Assembly: GCA_013204585.1 (NCBI GenBank)
Contig: JABMNL010000009.1
Location: 86,058-150,057 of the forward strand
Length of the DNA stretch: 64,000 bases
From: SAR202 cluster bacterium
GTDB lineage: Bacteria > Chloroflexota > Dehalococcoidia > Lucifugimonadales > UBA3495
Direction of reading: 5' to 3'
Under the pieces are notes generated by a model. The model searched no databases. It saw only the letters and a list, made by a program, of their open reading frames with translations, and was not told the origin of the DNA. Below, in pieces: positions 18,310 to 27,031 of this stretch. The position numbers were made by a program, and so were the translations under genes. The first letter of the stretch is position 1. Each line of letters begins with the position of its first letter.

Positions 18310-19509
18310 CTAATCGTCGTAGGGCTTGAGTTTGACCTCGTGGAGGGCTGGGATAACCTCTTTACCCAACAACTCAATAGAACGCATGGTGTCCTCGTTC
18401 TTCATGGCCCCTTCGTTGCCGTAGATGTGGATGTATCCAGGGCTCAACCGCTCGATAATTTCCTTGAATTTCCTGGTGACCGTCTCGGGGCTGCCGACGA
18501 TGATGTTGTTGACCGCCTGGAGCTCTTCATAGGTCGTCGGGTTGCCGAATTCGGACGTACCGGTTCCCAGAGCCGGCCGTGCGCGTTTCACGTCCACTGC
18601 GGCGCGTGACTGGTAACCCGGCGGGTCGTTGTGCTCTCTGGGGCCTTTCTGACGGTGGTCAGCGGTCCACATGAACTCGCGGCCAATCTCGATGGCCTTT
18701 TCGTCGGTATCTGCCACCACACAGCGGAGCAGGTACCCGAAGTGCTCGGGGCCGGCCTTGTAGCCGGTTTCTTTAGCGGTGTCGATGTAGATCTGCTTTA
18801 GCCACTCGGTTGTGTCCACCAGTGCCCCTAGGTTCATGTAGGGATGGCCGTGTTGGGCGGCCCAGATGACGCTCTCGGGACTGCCGGTGCCAGGGAACCA
18901 GATGTCGGGCCGTGGGTTCTGCATGGGCTTAACCCAGGGATTAACCACCCGGTACTTGTAATACTTGCCTTCGTGCCGGAAGGGGCCGTCTTCGGTCCAA
19001 CACCTGATAATCAGGTCGTGGGCCTCCTGGAACCTGGCGAAATTCTCTGTCGGGTCGTTCCCCGATAGCAGGGTCTCCACCGCTGTGCCACGGACAAACC
19101 CGGAGATGATGCGGCCACCGGAGTAACAGTCCAGCATGGCGATTTCTTCGGCCATGCGGATGGGGTCGTTGACCGAAATAACGTTGCCCAAGATGGCAAT
19201 CTTGACCTTCTTGGTCAGCTTGGAGATGACGGCGGCGTCGAGGTTGACTGCTGGCTTCATACACCAGTACGAGGCGTGATGCTCGTTGCTCATGATGCCG
19301 TCGAAGCCCACTTCGTCGGCCAGTTGGTACTGTTCGTGGTACTGGTTGTAAAGAACCGATGCCTTCTCGGGGTTGAAGTAGGAATTGGGAAAGCCGAGGC
19401 GGCCCGAGTCGTACTTCTTCAAGTCATCTTCGGTTACGTGTCCGTAGGGCTGTTCAGAGAACCAGTAGATCTCGGCGTGTTCTGTAGGCCGTTTTAGCTG
19501 GTCAACCAT
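18310..19509 (-). CDS. Luciferase-like (LLM class) flavin-dependent monooxygenase
   Basis: A TIM-barrel flavin monooxygenase of the bacterial-luciferase superfamily, 399 residues long. It shows AEIYWFSEQPYG at the start, DEVGFDGIMSNEHHASYW, KVKIAILGNVISVNDPIRMA, DCYSGGRIISGFVRGTAVE, and the C-terminal IIVGSPETVTRKFKEIIERL that is typical of group A flavin-dependent enzymes. The two histidines in NEHH align with residues often near the flavin. The substrate is unknown. ATG 19509 follows GAGGAG, and the promoter at 19662-19690 fits. Confidence 0.92.
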   Translation of the reverse strand: MVDQLKRPTEHAEIYWFSEQPYGHVTEDDLKKYDSGRLGFPNSYFNPEKASVLYNQYHEQYQLADEVGFDGIMSNEHHASYWCMKPAVNLDAAVISKLTKKVKIAILGNVISVNDPIRMAEEIAMLDCYSGGRIISGFVRGTAVETLLSGNDPTENFARFQEAHDLIIRCWTEDGPFRHEGKYYKYRVVNPWVKPMQNPRPDIWFPGTGSPESVIWAAQHGHPYMNLGALVDTTEWLKQIYIDTAKETGYKAGPEHFGYLLRCVVADTDEKAIEIGREFMWTADHRQKGPREHNDPPGYQSRAAVDVKRARPALGTGTSEFGNPTTYEELQAVNNIIVGSPETVTRKFKEIIERLSPGYIHIYGNEGAMKNEDTMRSIELLGKEVIPALHEVKLKPYDD

Positions 19510-19661
19510 TTGTTTCTCCTCGCGCTCCCGGTCGCCGGACTAACAAAGCAGTGCGGCTGCCGAATACCGGGGCATTGGTCCATGATTCGATAAATCCGAG
19601 GACAGAAATTACGATTTAAGGGCATACTCGAAAATCGAGGCTTCTGCCACTGACACCGGGC

Positions 19662-19690
19662 ATTATAGGCACTCAGAATAGCAGTGGCAA
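19662..19690 (-). promoter_or_regulatory. Sigma-70 promoter of the LLM monooxygenase
   Basis: On the minus strand TTGCCA (19690-19685) and TATAAT (19667-19662) are 17 bases apart. The predicted leader to ATG 19509 is about 146 bases. Confidence 0.75.
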
Positions 19691-19708
19691 CCGCAGACTA
19701 GTCGAGTG

Positions 19709-19737
19709 TTGTGGGCACGGTGTCCTAAATGTAATAT
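19709..19737 (+). promoter_or_regulatory. Probable promoter of the GlcG/HbpS gene
   Basis: TTGTGG (19709-19714) and TAATAT (19732-19737) have 17-base spacing, about 50 bases before ATG 19789. It is divergent from and close to the LLM promoter. Confidence 0.55.
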
Positions 19738-19788
19738 TGGGGGCTCCAATCAACAATTCAAATCAATGGTTCGTAGGAGGAATAAATA

Positions 19789-20178
19789 ATGGCACTTACG
19801 CTGAACGATGCAAACAGAATGGTCCAAGCGGCGATAGCCGAGGCCGAGAAAATAAATATCAAATTGAGTGTGGCCGTTGTTGATGCTGGCGGGCATCTGC
19901 TGGCTTTCAACCGAATGGAAGGAGCAATCTTCATTAGCGCCGTTGCGGCCCAGGGCAAGGCCATTGGGTCGGTAGGGTTCGGTCGTGACAGCAGCGCCAT
20001 TCCCGGTGACTCCCCGGTAATCCAGGCCATCATGGCCACCCAGGGAGGCCGCATCATCCCCGCCCAGGGCGCATTGCCAATAATCCAGAACGACGAAGTA
20101 GTCGGCGCAATTGGCGGCAGCGGCGGCACCTCCCAGCAAGACGAAGACTGCGCCCGCGTAGGCCTGGCCGTGCTGTAA
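19789..20178 (+). CDS. GlcG/HbpS family protein
   Basis: A 129-residue single-domain protein of the GlcG/HbpS (DUF336) family. It starts at ATG 19789 after GGAGG. Typical features are LTLNDANRMVQAAIAEAEK, LSVAVVDAGGHLLAFNRMEGA, AQGKAIGSVGFGR and the glycine-rich end VVGAIGGSGGTSQQDEDCARVG. HbpS of Streptomyces binds heme, and GlcG sits in glycolate operons; the role of most members is unknown. It has no signal peptide, so it should be cytoplasmic. It is divergent from the LLM monooxygenase. Confidence 0.9.
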   Translation: MALTLNDANRMVQAAIAEAEKINIKLSVAVVDAGGHLLAFNRMEGAIFISAVAAQGKAIGSVGFGRDSSAIPGDSPVIQAIMATQGGRIIPAQGALPIIQNDEVVGAIGGSGGTSQQDEDCARVGLAVL

Positions 20179-20546
20179 GCCTCGTACGGACAAGGTTTTA
20201 CAACCCAATCCGCGCATTAGCCAAATGTTCCTTCCCCCACGCACGGGCGTTGCCTCAAAAGTATCAGCAGAATTTAGTTCTCGGTACGCTCAGAATGACA
20301 GTTTTGAGACAAAGCCTATGAGTGGGGGAAGGTTAGATCCCCCAATGCATCGGGGAGACTCTCGACGGAGTCGGAGTCGGAGATGGGGGCGCTTTTCTCC
20401 GCATCCCTTCCTAGAGCCCACGGAACCGTCACCCCTGGTAAGACAAACCCCTCAGCCGCGCAGTCTATAATGGTCACTCAAGCCGCCAGCGGAAATTGCT
20501 GGCAAGGCTTAATCAAAAAATTACCCCAAGAATAGCGAGGGTGTGT
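20179..20546. other. Non-coding gap with an inverted-repeat element
   Basis: No convincing gene is present. Between 20230 and 20332 lies an imperfect palindrome: CCTTCCCCCAC (20230-20240) with GTGGGGGAAGG (20322-20332), and inside it CTCAAAA (20254-20260) with TTTTGAG (20302-20308). The centre carries a short GCTCAGAATGACA segment related to the repeats at 45069-45480. It could be a degraded miniature element. Confidence 0.5.
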
Positions 20547-20816
20547 ATGAGTGTTTTTTGGAGAAATGTAAAACGTGGCCAAAACCTGGTCATTGAGGTT
20601 GATTCAGAACTCGAGGAAGTCATTGGTGGCTACCGGGAAAACAAGCGCGGCATTAATGCCTACGCCAGAACCATGGGTTACGAACCGGAACGCTCCCAAA
20701 AAGGATTTCCCAGCGTCGAAGATGCCAAGACGTTTGTGGAATCCTTCAGCCCGTGGAACCTTTTTGGTGCCCATGACGTTACGGTGGAACCCGAAGCAAG
20801 GCCAATACTGGAATGA
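20547..20816 (+). CDS. Hypothetical protein
   Basis: I do not recognise this 89-residue protein. ATG 20547 has GAGG six bases upstream; an earlier in-frame start at 20496 is less well supported. It begins MSVFWRNVKRGQNLVIEVDS, is fairly charged, and includes INAYARTMGYEPE and DAKTFVESFSPWNLFG. There is no signal peptide or membrane segment. It is followed after 37 bases by the CMD-family gene on the same strand and may be cotranscribed with it. Confidence 0.6.
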   Translation: MSVFWRNVKRGQNLVIEVDSELEEVIGGYRENKRGINAYARTMGYEPERSQKGFPSVEDAKTFVESFSPWNLFGAHDVTVEPEARPILE

Positions 20817-20853
20817 GCTTCGAGTTAACGCAACACTGGAATAAGGACATGTT

Positions 20854-21369
20854 ATGTCACGTCTGCCACTAACTCTTCAATCACAGGTCCCGTCTGATAT
20901 GCAGTCCAAGTACGGAAGGGTAACCGGTGACAGTACAGGATTGGCGAACACCTTCCGGGCGCTATTCGCCAATCCCCAAGTGGCGTCGGGGTTGGCCGGA
21001 CTGGACGAACTTGTCGGCCAAATCGGTTTAGAACAACGGATAACCCTGACTGTCGCTCTCACCGTAGCCCACGAGCGAAACAGCGAAACACTCTGGGGTT
21101 CGTTCGAGCCGTTGGCACGTGAGGCTGGTGTCAGCGGTGCCGTGATAGATGGCATTGCCGCCGGGACTGCGCCACGGGGGTTGCTGCCCAAAGACGGCAT
21201 CTGGGTGCACTTCGCTCAGGAGGTGCTCCGGGACCAGGTTCGCGACTCAACCTGGCAAGCTGTAACCCACTTGGTGGGGGATGAAGGGGCCGTTGCCCTG
21301 GCCTCCACGGCGTGCTACTACGAGATGATGGCGCGTCTCAACCGAACGTTTGCATTGGATACCGCGTAA
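20854..21369 (+). CDS. Carboxymuconolactone decarboxylase (CMD/AhpD-like) family protein
   Basis: The 171 residues follow the all-helical CMD pattern: NTFRALFANPQVASGLAGL, a central helix QRITLTVALTVAHERNSETL, FEPLAREAGVSGAVIDGIAAG, and the end STACYYEMMARLNRTFALD. The redox CxxC of AhpD-type peroxidase partners is absent, so it is more like the non-redox lineages of the family, whose reactions are mostly unknown. It is cytoplasmic, without signal sequence. The perfect palindromic terminator at 21431 follows. Confidence 0.75.
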   Translation: MSRLPLTLQSQVPSDMQSKYGRVTGDSTGLANTFRALFANPQVASGLAGLDELVGQIGLEQRITLTVALTVAHERNSETLWGSFEPLAREAGVSGAVIDGIAAGTAPRGLLPKDGIWVHFAQEVLRDQVRDSTWQAVTHLVGDEGAVALASTACYYEMMARLNRTFALDTA

Positions 21370-21388
21370 GGTAGCCCATGGCTGGAAT

Positions 21389-21413
21389 CCTTCGACGGGC
21401 TCAGGACGAGCGG
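21389..21413. repeat. Dispersed repeat, TTCGACGGGCTCA family
   Basis: This short segment contains TTCGACGGGCTCAGGACGAG. Relatives occur at 23641-23667, 34084-34111, 34165-34192 and 34269-34298, in both orientations and always between genes. Confidence 0.65.
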
Positions 21414-21430
21414 AGAACTAGGTATGAGAA

Positions 21431-21470
21431 CAAAAGAAGGGGGCGGACAATTGTCCGCCCCCTTCTTTTG
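21431..21470. terminator. 40-bp perfect palindrome, bidirectional terminator
   Basis: Each 20-base arm runs CAAAAGAAGGGGGCGGACAA and the second arm is its exact reverse complement, so the whole is a perfect 40-bp palindrome with A-rich and T-rich ends. It separates the convergent CMD and propeller genes. Confidence 0.9.
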
Positions 21471-21500
21471 TTTGCTGTGCACTCCCCTTTAGACGATGTC

Positions 21501-22478
21501 TTAGTTAGGGGAAATCGCTAGAGACCGAATTTCTCCGAACTCTTTTTGTAGTTTGATCCAAGTGTCTCCGCCGTCGGTGCTCACGTAGACGTAGCCGAAG
21601 AGGGTGGCCGCTGCGACCACGTTGGGTATCTCTGGGTTGTTGGCCAGCCAGTAGACCACCGAGTTGGGCACCACAGGAAGGTCGACCGGGGCCCAAGTCT
21701 TGCCGGCGTCTTTGGTCCGCTGGACGCAGCCGATGACACCGGGAATGAAGTCGCCGTTACCGACGAACATGACATCGGGGTTGTCGGGTTTAACAATCAT
21801 GCCTCGGCAGTAAGACCGTACGTCGGTGGGGTTGAACTTGGGGAAATAATGATAATCCCAGCTTTCGCCCTCGTCGGTGCTGGTTGCGAAGCCGAAGGGG
21901 CTGGTGCAATACACCGAATTGTTGGCGAGGGCCATGCCGTGGATGTCGCCGTGGAAGGGGTCGGGTCCCAGTTCTGGTAGGTGAACCCACTGGTCGCCGC
22001 CGTCCATGCTCTTGTAGACGCCGTCCACTTCGATGCCGGCCCAGATGGTGTTGCTGTCTCTGGGATCGACGATCATGTTGGTGGTGCGGGGAGTGCCGAC
22101 GGGGCAATTCATGTCCACGCCCATGGTCAATTTATCCCAGCTCTTGCCACCGTCGCGGGAACGGAAGCCCTCGGGCCGTGTACCGGCAAATATCGTGTCG
22201 GTGTTGGCCGGGTCAACGGCGACTGACCAAACTTGAAGGTCGCCGATGGGGGACTCGATGCTTTCCCAAGAAACTCCATTGTCTTCGCTGCGGAATAGGC
22301 CCAGTCCGTCGGAACCGGCCAGAATCCGATGCGGATTGTCTGGGTAGGTTCGCAGAGCCCTGATGTTGCACTCCGAAGGTATGGGATTGCGTATCTTGGA
22401 CCAAGTCTCTCCGCCGTCGCCGCTTACGTTCATTCCTTGGCCAACGGTGCCGACCAATATAGTAAAGTCGTTTGCCAT
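21501..22478 (-). CDS. Asp-box (BNR/sortilin-like) beta-propeller protein
   Basis: The 325 residues consist of repeated propeller blades marked by Asp-box motifs such as SGDGGETWSKI, SEDNGVSWESI, SRDGGKSWDKL, SMDGGDQWVHL, STDEGESWDYH, TKDAGKTWAPV and STDGGDTWIKL. These are found in sialidases, sortilin-type and photosystem assembly propellers; no catalytic residues are evident. I start at ATG 22478 (MANDFTILVGT) because AGGAGGA precedes it with correct spacing; an upstream start adds nine residues. There is no signal peptide. The function is unknown. Confidence 0.88.
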   Translation of the reverse strand: MANDFTILVGTVGQGMNVSGDGGETWSKIRNPIPSECNIRALRTYPDNPHRILAGSDGLGLFRSEDNGVSWESIESPIGDLQVWSVAVDPANTDTIFAGTRPEGFRSRDGGKSWDKLTMGVDMNCPVGTPRTTNMIVDPRDSNTIWAGIEVDGVYKSMDGGDQWVHLPELGPDPFHGDIHGMALANNSVYCTSPFGFATSTDEGESWDYHYFPKFNPTDVRSYCRGMIVKPDNPDVMFVGNGDFIPGVIGCVQRTKDAGKTWAPVDLPVVPNSVVYWLANNPEIPNVVAAATLFGYVYVSTDGGDTWIKLQKEFGEIRSLAISPN

Positions 22479-22708
22479 GATGTCTCCTCCTAAATTCGGG
22501 GGCAAATTTGGGGATTGGGTCGGGTAAAATGTTGCGCCTATGATAGCCCCGGCCCGGCAAAAACGCCAGTGGCAGAGGCCGGGTAGTCGCGCCCACGATT
22601 CAGCGATTTTTCCGCCGCATCAATATCGGCAATCAACCCGTTGACACCGATGCATTTATCGGCCCAGAATGGATACTAAATATCGCCTACGTTGATGGGA
22701 GGAATGAT

Positions 22709-23287
22709 ATGGCTCAAGTACAAACGACGACTTACACTTTGGAAGCCTTTATCGAAGATGTTAGGAACATCTTTAAGAATGAAATAGACCCTCATGTCCA
22801 AGCTAAAACAGTAACGGAACACCTGAAGGTATTGATGGCGGTTCCAGGCTGGCTGGAAGAGAAGCTCGAACTCGAAGCAGAGGGCGGGTACGGCCGTTTC
22901 TCGCTCCATCTGGACGAAGAGTCTGGTCATCCCGGCAACGGCTGGTGGCTGATGGCCTCGGTGCAGAAGCCCGGCCAAGACAACCTGCCCCATGACCACG
23001 GCGTCACCTGGGTGGTTTACGGCGTCTACAAGGGCAGCATCCAACAGCGAAAGTGGCGCTGGGCCTTCCCTGGCGAGGGAGTGGACAAGGCGCAGATTGT
23101 CGAGCACGGTCGATTTATCCAGACCGACGGCGACGCGGCCTATTTCATGCCCGGCGAGATTCATGACACGCTGAACGTTGAAGAGGGGCGGTCGTTGGTG
23201 ATTCGTCTTGAGTCCCAGAAGCTCGACCGGGTAACCCGGTTCCAGTACAACGTCGAGACCGGCGCCATGATAGTAATGGACCGCTAG
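22709..23287 (+). CDS. Cupin-fold protein (possible cysteine-dioxygenase-like)
   Basis: This 192-residue cytoplasmic protein starts at ATG 22709 after GGAGG. The central LPHDHGVTWVVYGVYKGS supplies the first cupin motif with metal-binding histidines. YFMPGEIHDTLN about 60 residues later supplies the second, with a third histidine. Proteins with this layout include cysteine dioxygenase and quercetinase-like iron enzymes. The thioether-forming residues of the best studied cysteine dioxygenases cannot be confirmed here. The substrate is unknown. Confidence 0.8.
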   Translation: MAQVQTTTYTLEAFIEDVRNIFKNEIDPHVQAKTVTEHLKVLMAVPGWLEEKLELEAEGGYGRFSLHLDEESGHPGNGWWLMASVQKPGQDNLPHDHGVTWVVYGVYKGSIQQRKWRWAFPGEGVDKAQIVEHGRFIQTDGDAAYFMPGEIHDTLNVEEGRSLVIRLESQKLDRVTRFQYNVETGAMIVMDR

Positions 23288-23316
23288 TCTCTAGTATAAA
23301 ACCTAGATTTCGCGAC

Positions 23317-23353
23317 ACAAAAAGCCCTCGGCAAACGCCGGGGCTTTTTGTGG
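23317..23353 (+). terminator. Terminator after the cupin gene
   Basis: ACAAAAAGCCC plus CGGC pairs with GCCG plus GGCTTTTTGT around an AAAC loop, with a T-run on the right arm. It lies 30 bases after the cupin stop codon. Confidence 0.88.
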
Positions 23354-23778
23354 ATTTAGGTCGCCTGCCATGTCGACGAAATGCACCGGCCTGATGGGAA
23401 ACCAATGTAGGGGCGGGTTTGTAACCCGCCCTGGCTGTCAGAAACTCAGGTTTCGAAAGGGAAGCACATCTTCGTTTGTCGGTTTGGTGTCGGTTGGTCA
23501 AACTTGGTGGACGTATGACAGGGCGGGTTTTAAACCCGCCCCTACGGCGGCAGGAATAATCTCTTTTGTCCGCTCATCATGAGAGTGTCGAATGACCCCG
23601 TTTCCATGTTTGTGGCAGGAATATGTTTGTCCAGAGAAAGTGGTTCGACGGGCTCACCACGAGCGGTCGGTAGCCATCTTTGCTGCCCGAAAACTTACAA
23701 GTCGAACGGAGACCTGGCATTTGTCATTCCGGCGAAAGCCGGAATCCAGGAATGCTAAATCTTTAGGACGGTTGGCCC
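23354..23778. repeat. Repeat-rich intergenic region
   Basis: This gap has no convincing gene but at least four dispersed repeats. GGGCGGGTTT palindromes lie at 23407-23432 and 23520-23545, in inverted orientation to each other and about 90 bases apart. A TTCGACGGGCTCA element is at 23641-23667 and an ATTCCGGC palindrome at 23723-23749. The inverted pair could form a larger hairpin. Confidence 0.75.
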
Positions 23779-24993
23779 TTAAGCCACGGCGGGTTTACGC
23801 GGCAACTTAATTGCAGCAATCACCAGCGCTCCCAGGCCAAGTAACGCCGCCGCATAGAAGAATGCTGCCGTCGTTCCATATTGGGTAACTATCACCCCGG
23901 CAATGATTGGCGATGGCAGCGTGAATACGTGGCGGAACACGCTCATGACGCTCATGGTGCTGCCCTGAATTTGGGACGATGAAAGGTCCATTACGGCGGC
24001 AGTTGCAATGTTGTTCGTTCCGTAGAAGAACAGCCCGATGGCCCCGATGACCAAGCCCAGTGTGATGCCGGTGGAGGCGGCCGGTAAAACCAGATACAGC
24101 ACCCCTAAAGAGGCGTAGGCGGGAAGCAGGACGACCTTGCGGCCAAATCTGTCCGACACAATCCCCATGACTGGCTGGGAAACCATCCCCATGAGATACA
24201 GAAGCATGAGGTAAAACCCCAAGCCCAGCGAAGAATATTCCAGGTCTTCACTTAGATATAAAGGCAAGAAGGTTAGCACGCTAAGTCGCCCCATGCTCAT
24301 GAACACACCGGCGACCATAATTGCCAGAACACTGCGCTCACGGAGCATATCTTTAATGCCGCTGATGTAGGTCTTCATGCTTGGGCCGGGGGCCGCGTCC
24401 CGGTAGAAGGATCCCAGACTGCGCCAAAGGATGAAGGCTAGAATCAGGGCGGGCAGCAGGTGGTACTGCATGAGGGTCTGCCAACTCACGACCAACAACA
24501 ATGCCCCAATACACAACGGGGCGATGGTATCGCCCACGCTGGCCCCCATTCCATGCATGGCCAAGGCGGTGCCACGGCGTTCTGGGAAGCGGGTGGAAAT
24601 TGATCCAACGGAGGCGGGGTGCCAAGCAGCAGATGCCACCCCAATTAGGGCCACCCCCGGAAATATCCAGAGGTAGCTTAAGGACAGCCCGATTAGGAAG
24701 TAGGCCAGGCCACAGCAGGCCAATGCGAAGGCCAGAATCCATCGCCGGTGCTTGGCGAATGAGTCGGCCAGGTATCCCGAGGGCATAATCAGGATTCCTC
24801 CCGCTCCCTCTCGGACGGCGGAAAGTGTGCCGACTTCCACGTCATTGAGTCCCAGCGAATCTTTAATACTTGGCAGTATTATCGGAAATAGCTGTTGGTA
24901 CCAATGGATGACCGTATGTCCGAAGATGAGAGACCCAAGTAAATACCGCCGCTGGCTCTCATTCTGCGGTCCAGGTGAGGGGTTTTCTTCCAT
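23779..24993 (-). CDS. Major facilitator superfamily transporter
   Basis: A twelve-helix secondary carrier of the inner membrane, about 404 residues from ATG 24993 (MEENPSPGPQNESQRRYLLG). A TTG at 25059 would add 22 poorly conserved residues. Hydrophobic helices follow throughout, for example FLIGLSLSYLWIFPGVALIG and LMLLYLMGMVSQPVMG. The loop DRFGRKVVLLPAYASLG matches the MFS signature between helices 8 and 9, and FPERRGTALAMHGMGASVGD sits in the fifth helix region. The substrate cannot be predicted. It is transcribed in the same direction as the downstream-placed GH15 gene but 181 bases away from it. Confidence 0.88.
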   Translation of the reverse strand: MEENPSPGPQNESQRRYLLGSLIFGHTVIHWYQQLFPIILPSIKDSLGLNDVEVGTLSAVREGAGGILIMPSGYLADSFAKHRRWILAFALACCGLAYFLIGLSLSYLWIFPGVALIGVASAAWHPASVGSISTRFPERRGTALAMHGMGASVGDTIAPLCIGALLLVVSWQTLMQYHLLPALILAFILWRSLGSFYRDAAPGPSMKTYISGIKDMLRERSVLAIMVAGVFMSMGRLSVLTFLPLYLSEDLEYSSLGLGFYLMLLYLMGMVSQPVMGIVSDRFGRKVVLLPAYASLGVLYLVLPAASTGITLGLVIGAIGLFFYGTNNIATAAVMDLSSSQIQGSTMSVMSVFRHVFTLPSPIIAGVIVTQYGTTAAFFYAAALLGLGALVIAAIKLPRKPAVA

Positions 24994-25174
24994 GATTAAG
25001 CGTAGCCAACCAAGATGCAGCAAGGCTGGCCGAACGCATCCGTTGGAGGCGGATGGCAACTTACCGGCGGCCTCCGCACCCTTTAAATTCTACTCGGACC
25101 CGGACGCGCCGGAATCCGCAAACAGGGGAATCATACTTGCGCCCTGAGCGGGAGGCAAGGGAAGCTAGAAGCCG

Positions 25175-27031
25175 CTAGGTGCGTTTAAAGCCGGGACCGG
25201 TGCCGTCCGCAGCCTGCTGTAGCAGCACCGCCGTGTTAATCATCGCTAAATGCGAGAATGCCTGGGGAAAATTGCCCAGCATGGTTTGGGTGGTCGAGTC
25301 GTATTCTTCACTGAACAGGCCAAGGTCGTTGGCGCAGCCCATTGCCGAGTCGAACAGTTTGCGCGCTTCTTCAAATTCACCCATATGGATTAGGTTGTCA
25401 GCCAACCAGAAGGTGCAAATGGTGAACGTCCCTTCGGTTCCGCCAACCCCGCTGGCCTCACCGACCCCGTCGTCAAAATCTTTGTAACGGTAAACAAAAC
25501 CCTGAGGGTTGGTTAATTCTGCTTGAATGGCCCGAATGGTGGAGCGCATCTTTGGGTCGGTGGCCGGGATGAACCCGACCAAGGGCAGCATCAGATTGGC
25601 GGCATCTAGGTTGTTGCTGCCGTAAGACTGAACAAAGGCCTGGCGTTCCGTTGAATAGCCTTTTTCCATGACCTCGGACCTTATTTCTTCCCGCACCGTG
25701 CGCCAAGTTTCGACGTCGCCGGGCAATCCCAGCGAGGTTGCGGCCTTGATTGCCCGGTCCATGGCCACCCAGCACATCACCTTGGAGAATACGAAATGCT
25801 GGCGTCCGTTCCGGGTCTCCCAAATGCCCTCGTCCGGTCTTCTCCAGTGGTCAATCACGTAGTTGACCACCCGCCGTAGTTGTTCCCAGTACTCGGAATC
25901 AATGGCACCGCCGAACTTACGGAAGGTATGGGCCGAGTCCATGATTTCGCCGTAGATGTCGAGCTGAAACTGGGAGTAGGCCGCGTTTCCAATCCGAACC
26001 GGTCGTGACCCTTGGTAGCCGTCTAATTCCGGAATCTCAATTTCGGTCAACCGGCGTTCTCCGCCGAGTCCATACACCACCTGCAAGTCGTGGGCGCGGC
26101 CAGATGTGCTCCATTCCAGCCATTCTTTGAACGCGCTAGCCTCTGCGGTATATCCGATGATTGAAAGCGCATACAGAGCGAAGGTCGCGTCTCTAATCCA
26201 GGTGTATCGGTAGTCCCAATTGCGATTCCCGCCGATAATCTCTGGCAGCGACGAGGTCGGCGCGGCAACTAGCCCTCCAGAAGGTGCATAGGTGAGAGCC
26301 TTCAGCGTCAATGCGCTGCGAACCACAGCATCCCGATTCTCGCCCTGGAAAGTACACTGGTCCGACCATTCTTCCCAGTAGGCTGCGGTGTCTTTCAGTT
26401 CCCGGTCCAGAGTCTCCGGGTTCAGGGGTTCTGACCGGTGGGAAAACGAGGGCTGGTACGAGACGGTGGCGTACAGTTTTTCGCCTTCGAAAATAGTTCC
26501 CCTGGACCGGAACCCGTCATTCACCACCGTTAGTGAGTCTGAGCAGTAAATTGACACCGCCTCCGACCCGCCGTGAGCCATTCCGGTATGGGGACTGCTC
26601 ACCGCTGCATGGGGCACAATTGTCCCGTAATCGAATCTTGGGTAGCAGTCGAGTTCAAAGTCCAAGTGCCCATCGGTGCAGTGAAGGATGCGCACGACCC
26701 GCTGGTCATTCGCAATTTCCAGGGGCTCGCGGGGCATCGCCGAATGGCGATGGACCGGCATGAAGTCGATGAGTATTCCGGAACCGCTGGGTGTCGTAAA
26801 GCTCGTCTCCAGAATGTTGGTCATGGCGCGGTAACGGCGGGTAACTTCGCCGACGTTGCTGGGCGCTAATTTGAAAAATCCGCCCTTGTCAGAGTCCAGG
26901 ATACTGCTGAACATTGCCGGCGAGTCGAAACGAGGAATACAGCACCAGTCAATGGACCCGTCTATACCTACCAAGGCTGATCCGTGCATGTCGCCAATTA
27001 GGCCGTAATCTTTTATGGGCTTGTTGTTCAA
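25175..27031 (-). CDS. Glycoside hydrolase family 15 (glucoamylase/trehalase-like)
   Basis: This 618-residue protein is of the cytoplasmic bacterial GH15 type that hydrolyses alpha-glucosidic bonds of trehalose or maltodextrins. It has an N-terminal beta-domain beginning YGLIGDMHGSALVGIDGSID and then an (alpha/alpha)6 barrel with GGNRNWDYRYTWIRDATFAL. RRPDEGIWETRNGRQHFVFS carries the likely catalytic acid, and GGTEGTFTICTFWLADNLI the second-glutamate region. The TTG start at 27031 overlaps the zwf stop (TTGA), so translation is coupled. Its place with zwf and gnd suggests it supplies glucose to the pentose phosphate route. Confidence 0.92.
   Translation of the reverse strand: MNNKPIKDYGLIGDMHGSALVGIDGSIDWCCIPRFDSPAMFSSILDSDKGGFFKLAPSNVGEVTRRYRAMTNILETSFTTPSGSGILIDFMPVHRHSAMPREPLEIANDQRVVRILHCTDGHLDFELDCYPRFDYGTIVPHAAVSSPHTGMAHGGSEAVSIYCSDSLTVVNDGFRSRGTIFEGEKLYATVSYQPSFSHRSEPLNPETLDRELKDTAAYWEEWSDQCTFQGENRDAVVRSALTLKALTYAPSGGLVAAPTSSLPEIIGGNRNWDYRYTWIRDATFALYALSIIGYTAEASAFKEWLEWSTSGRAHDLQVVYGLGGERRLTEIEIPELDGYQGSRPVRIGNAAYSQFQLDIYGEIMDSAHTFRKFGGAIDSEYWEQLRRVVNYVIDHWRRPDEGIWETRNGRQHFVFSKVMCWVAMDRAIKAATSLGLPGDVETWRTVREEIRSEVMEKGYSTERQAFVQSYGSNNLDAANLMLPLVGFIPATDPKMRSTIRAIQAELTNPQGFVYRYKDFDDGVGEASGVGGTEGTFTICTFWLADNLIHMGEFEEARKLFDSAMGCANDLGLFSEEYDSTTQTMLGNFPQAFSHLAMINTAVLLQQAADGTGPGFKRT

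Noticed and set aside
20225-20470. Plus-strand open frame over the inverted-repeat element
   Set aside because: Arg/Pro/Ser-rich, no ribosome site, and overlaps palindromic non-coding DNA.
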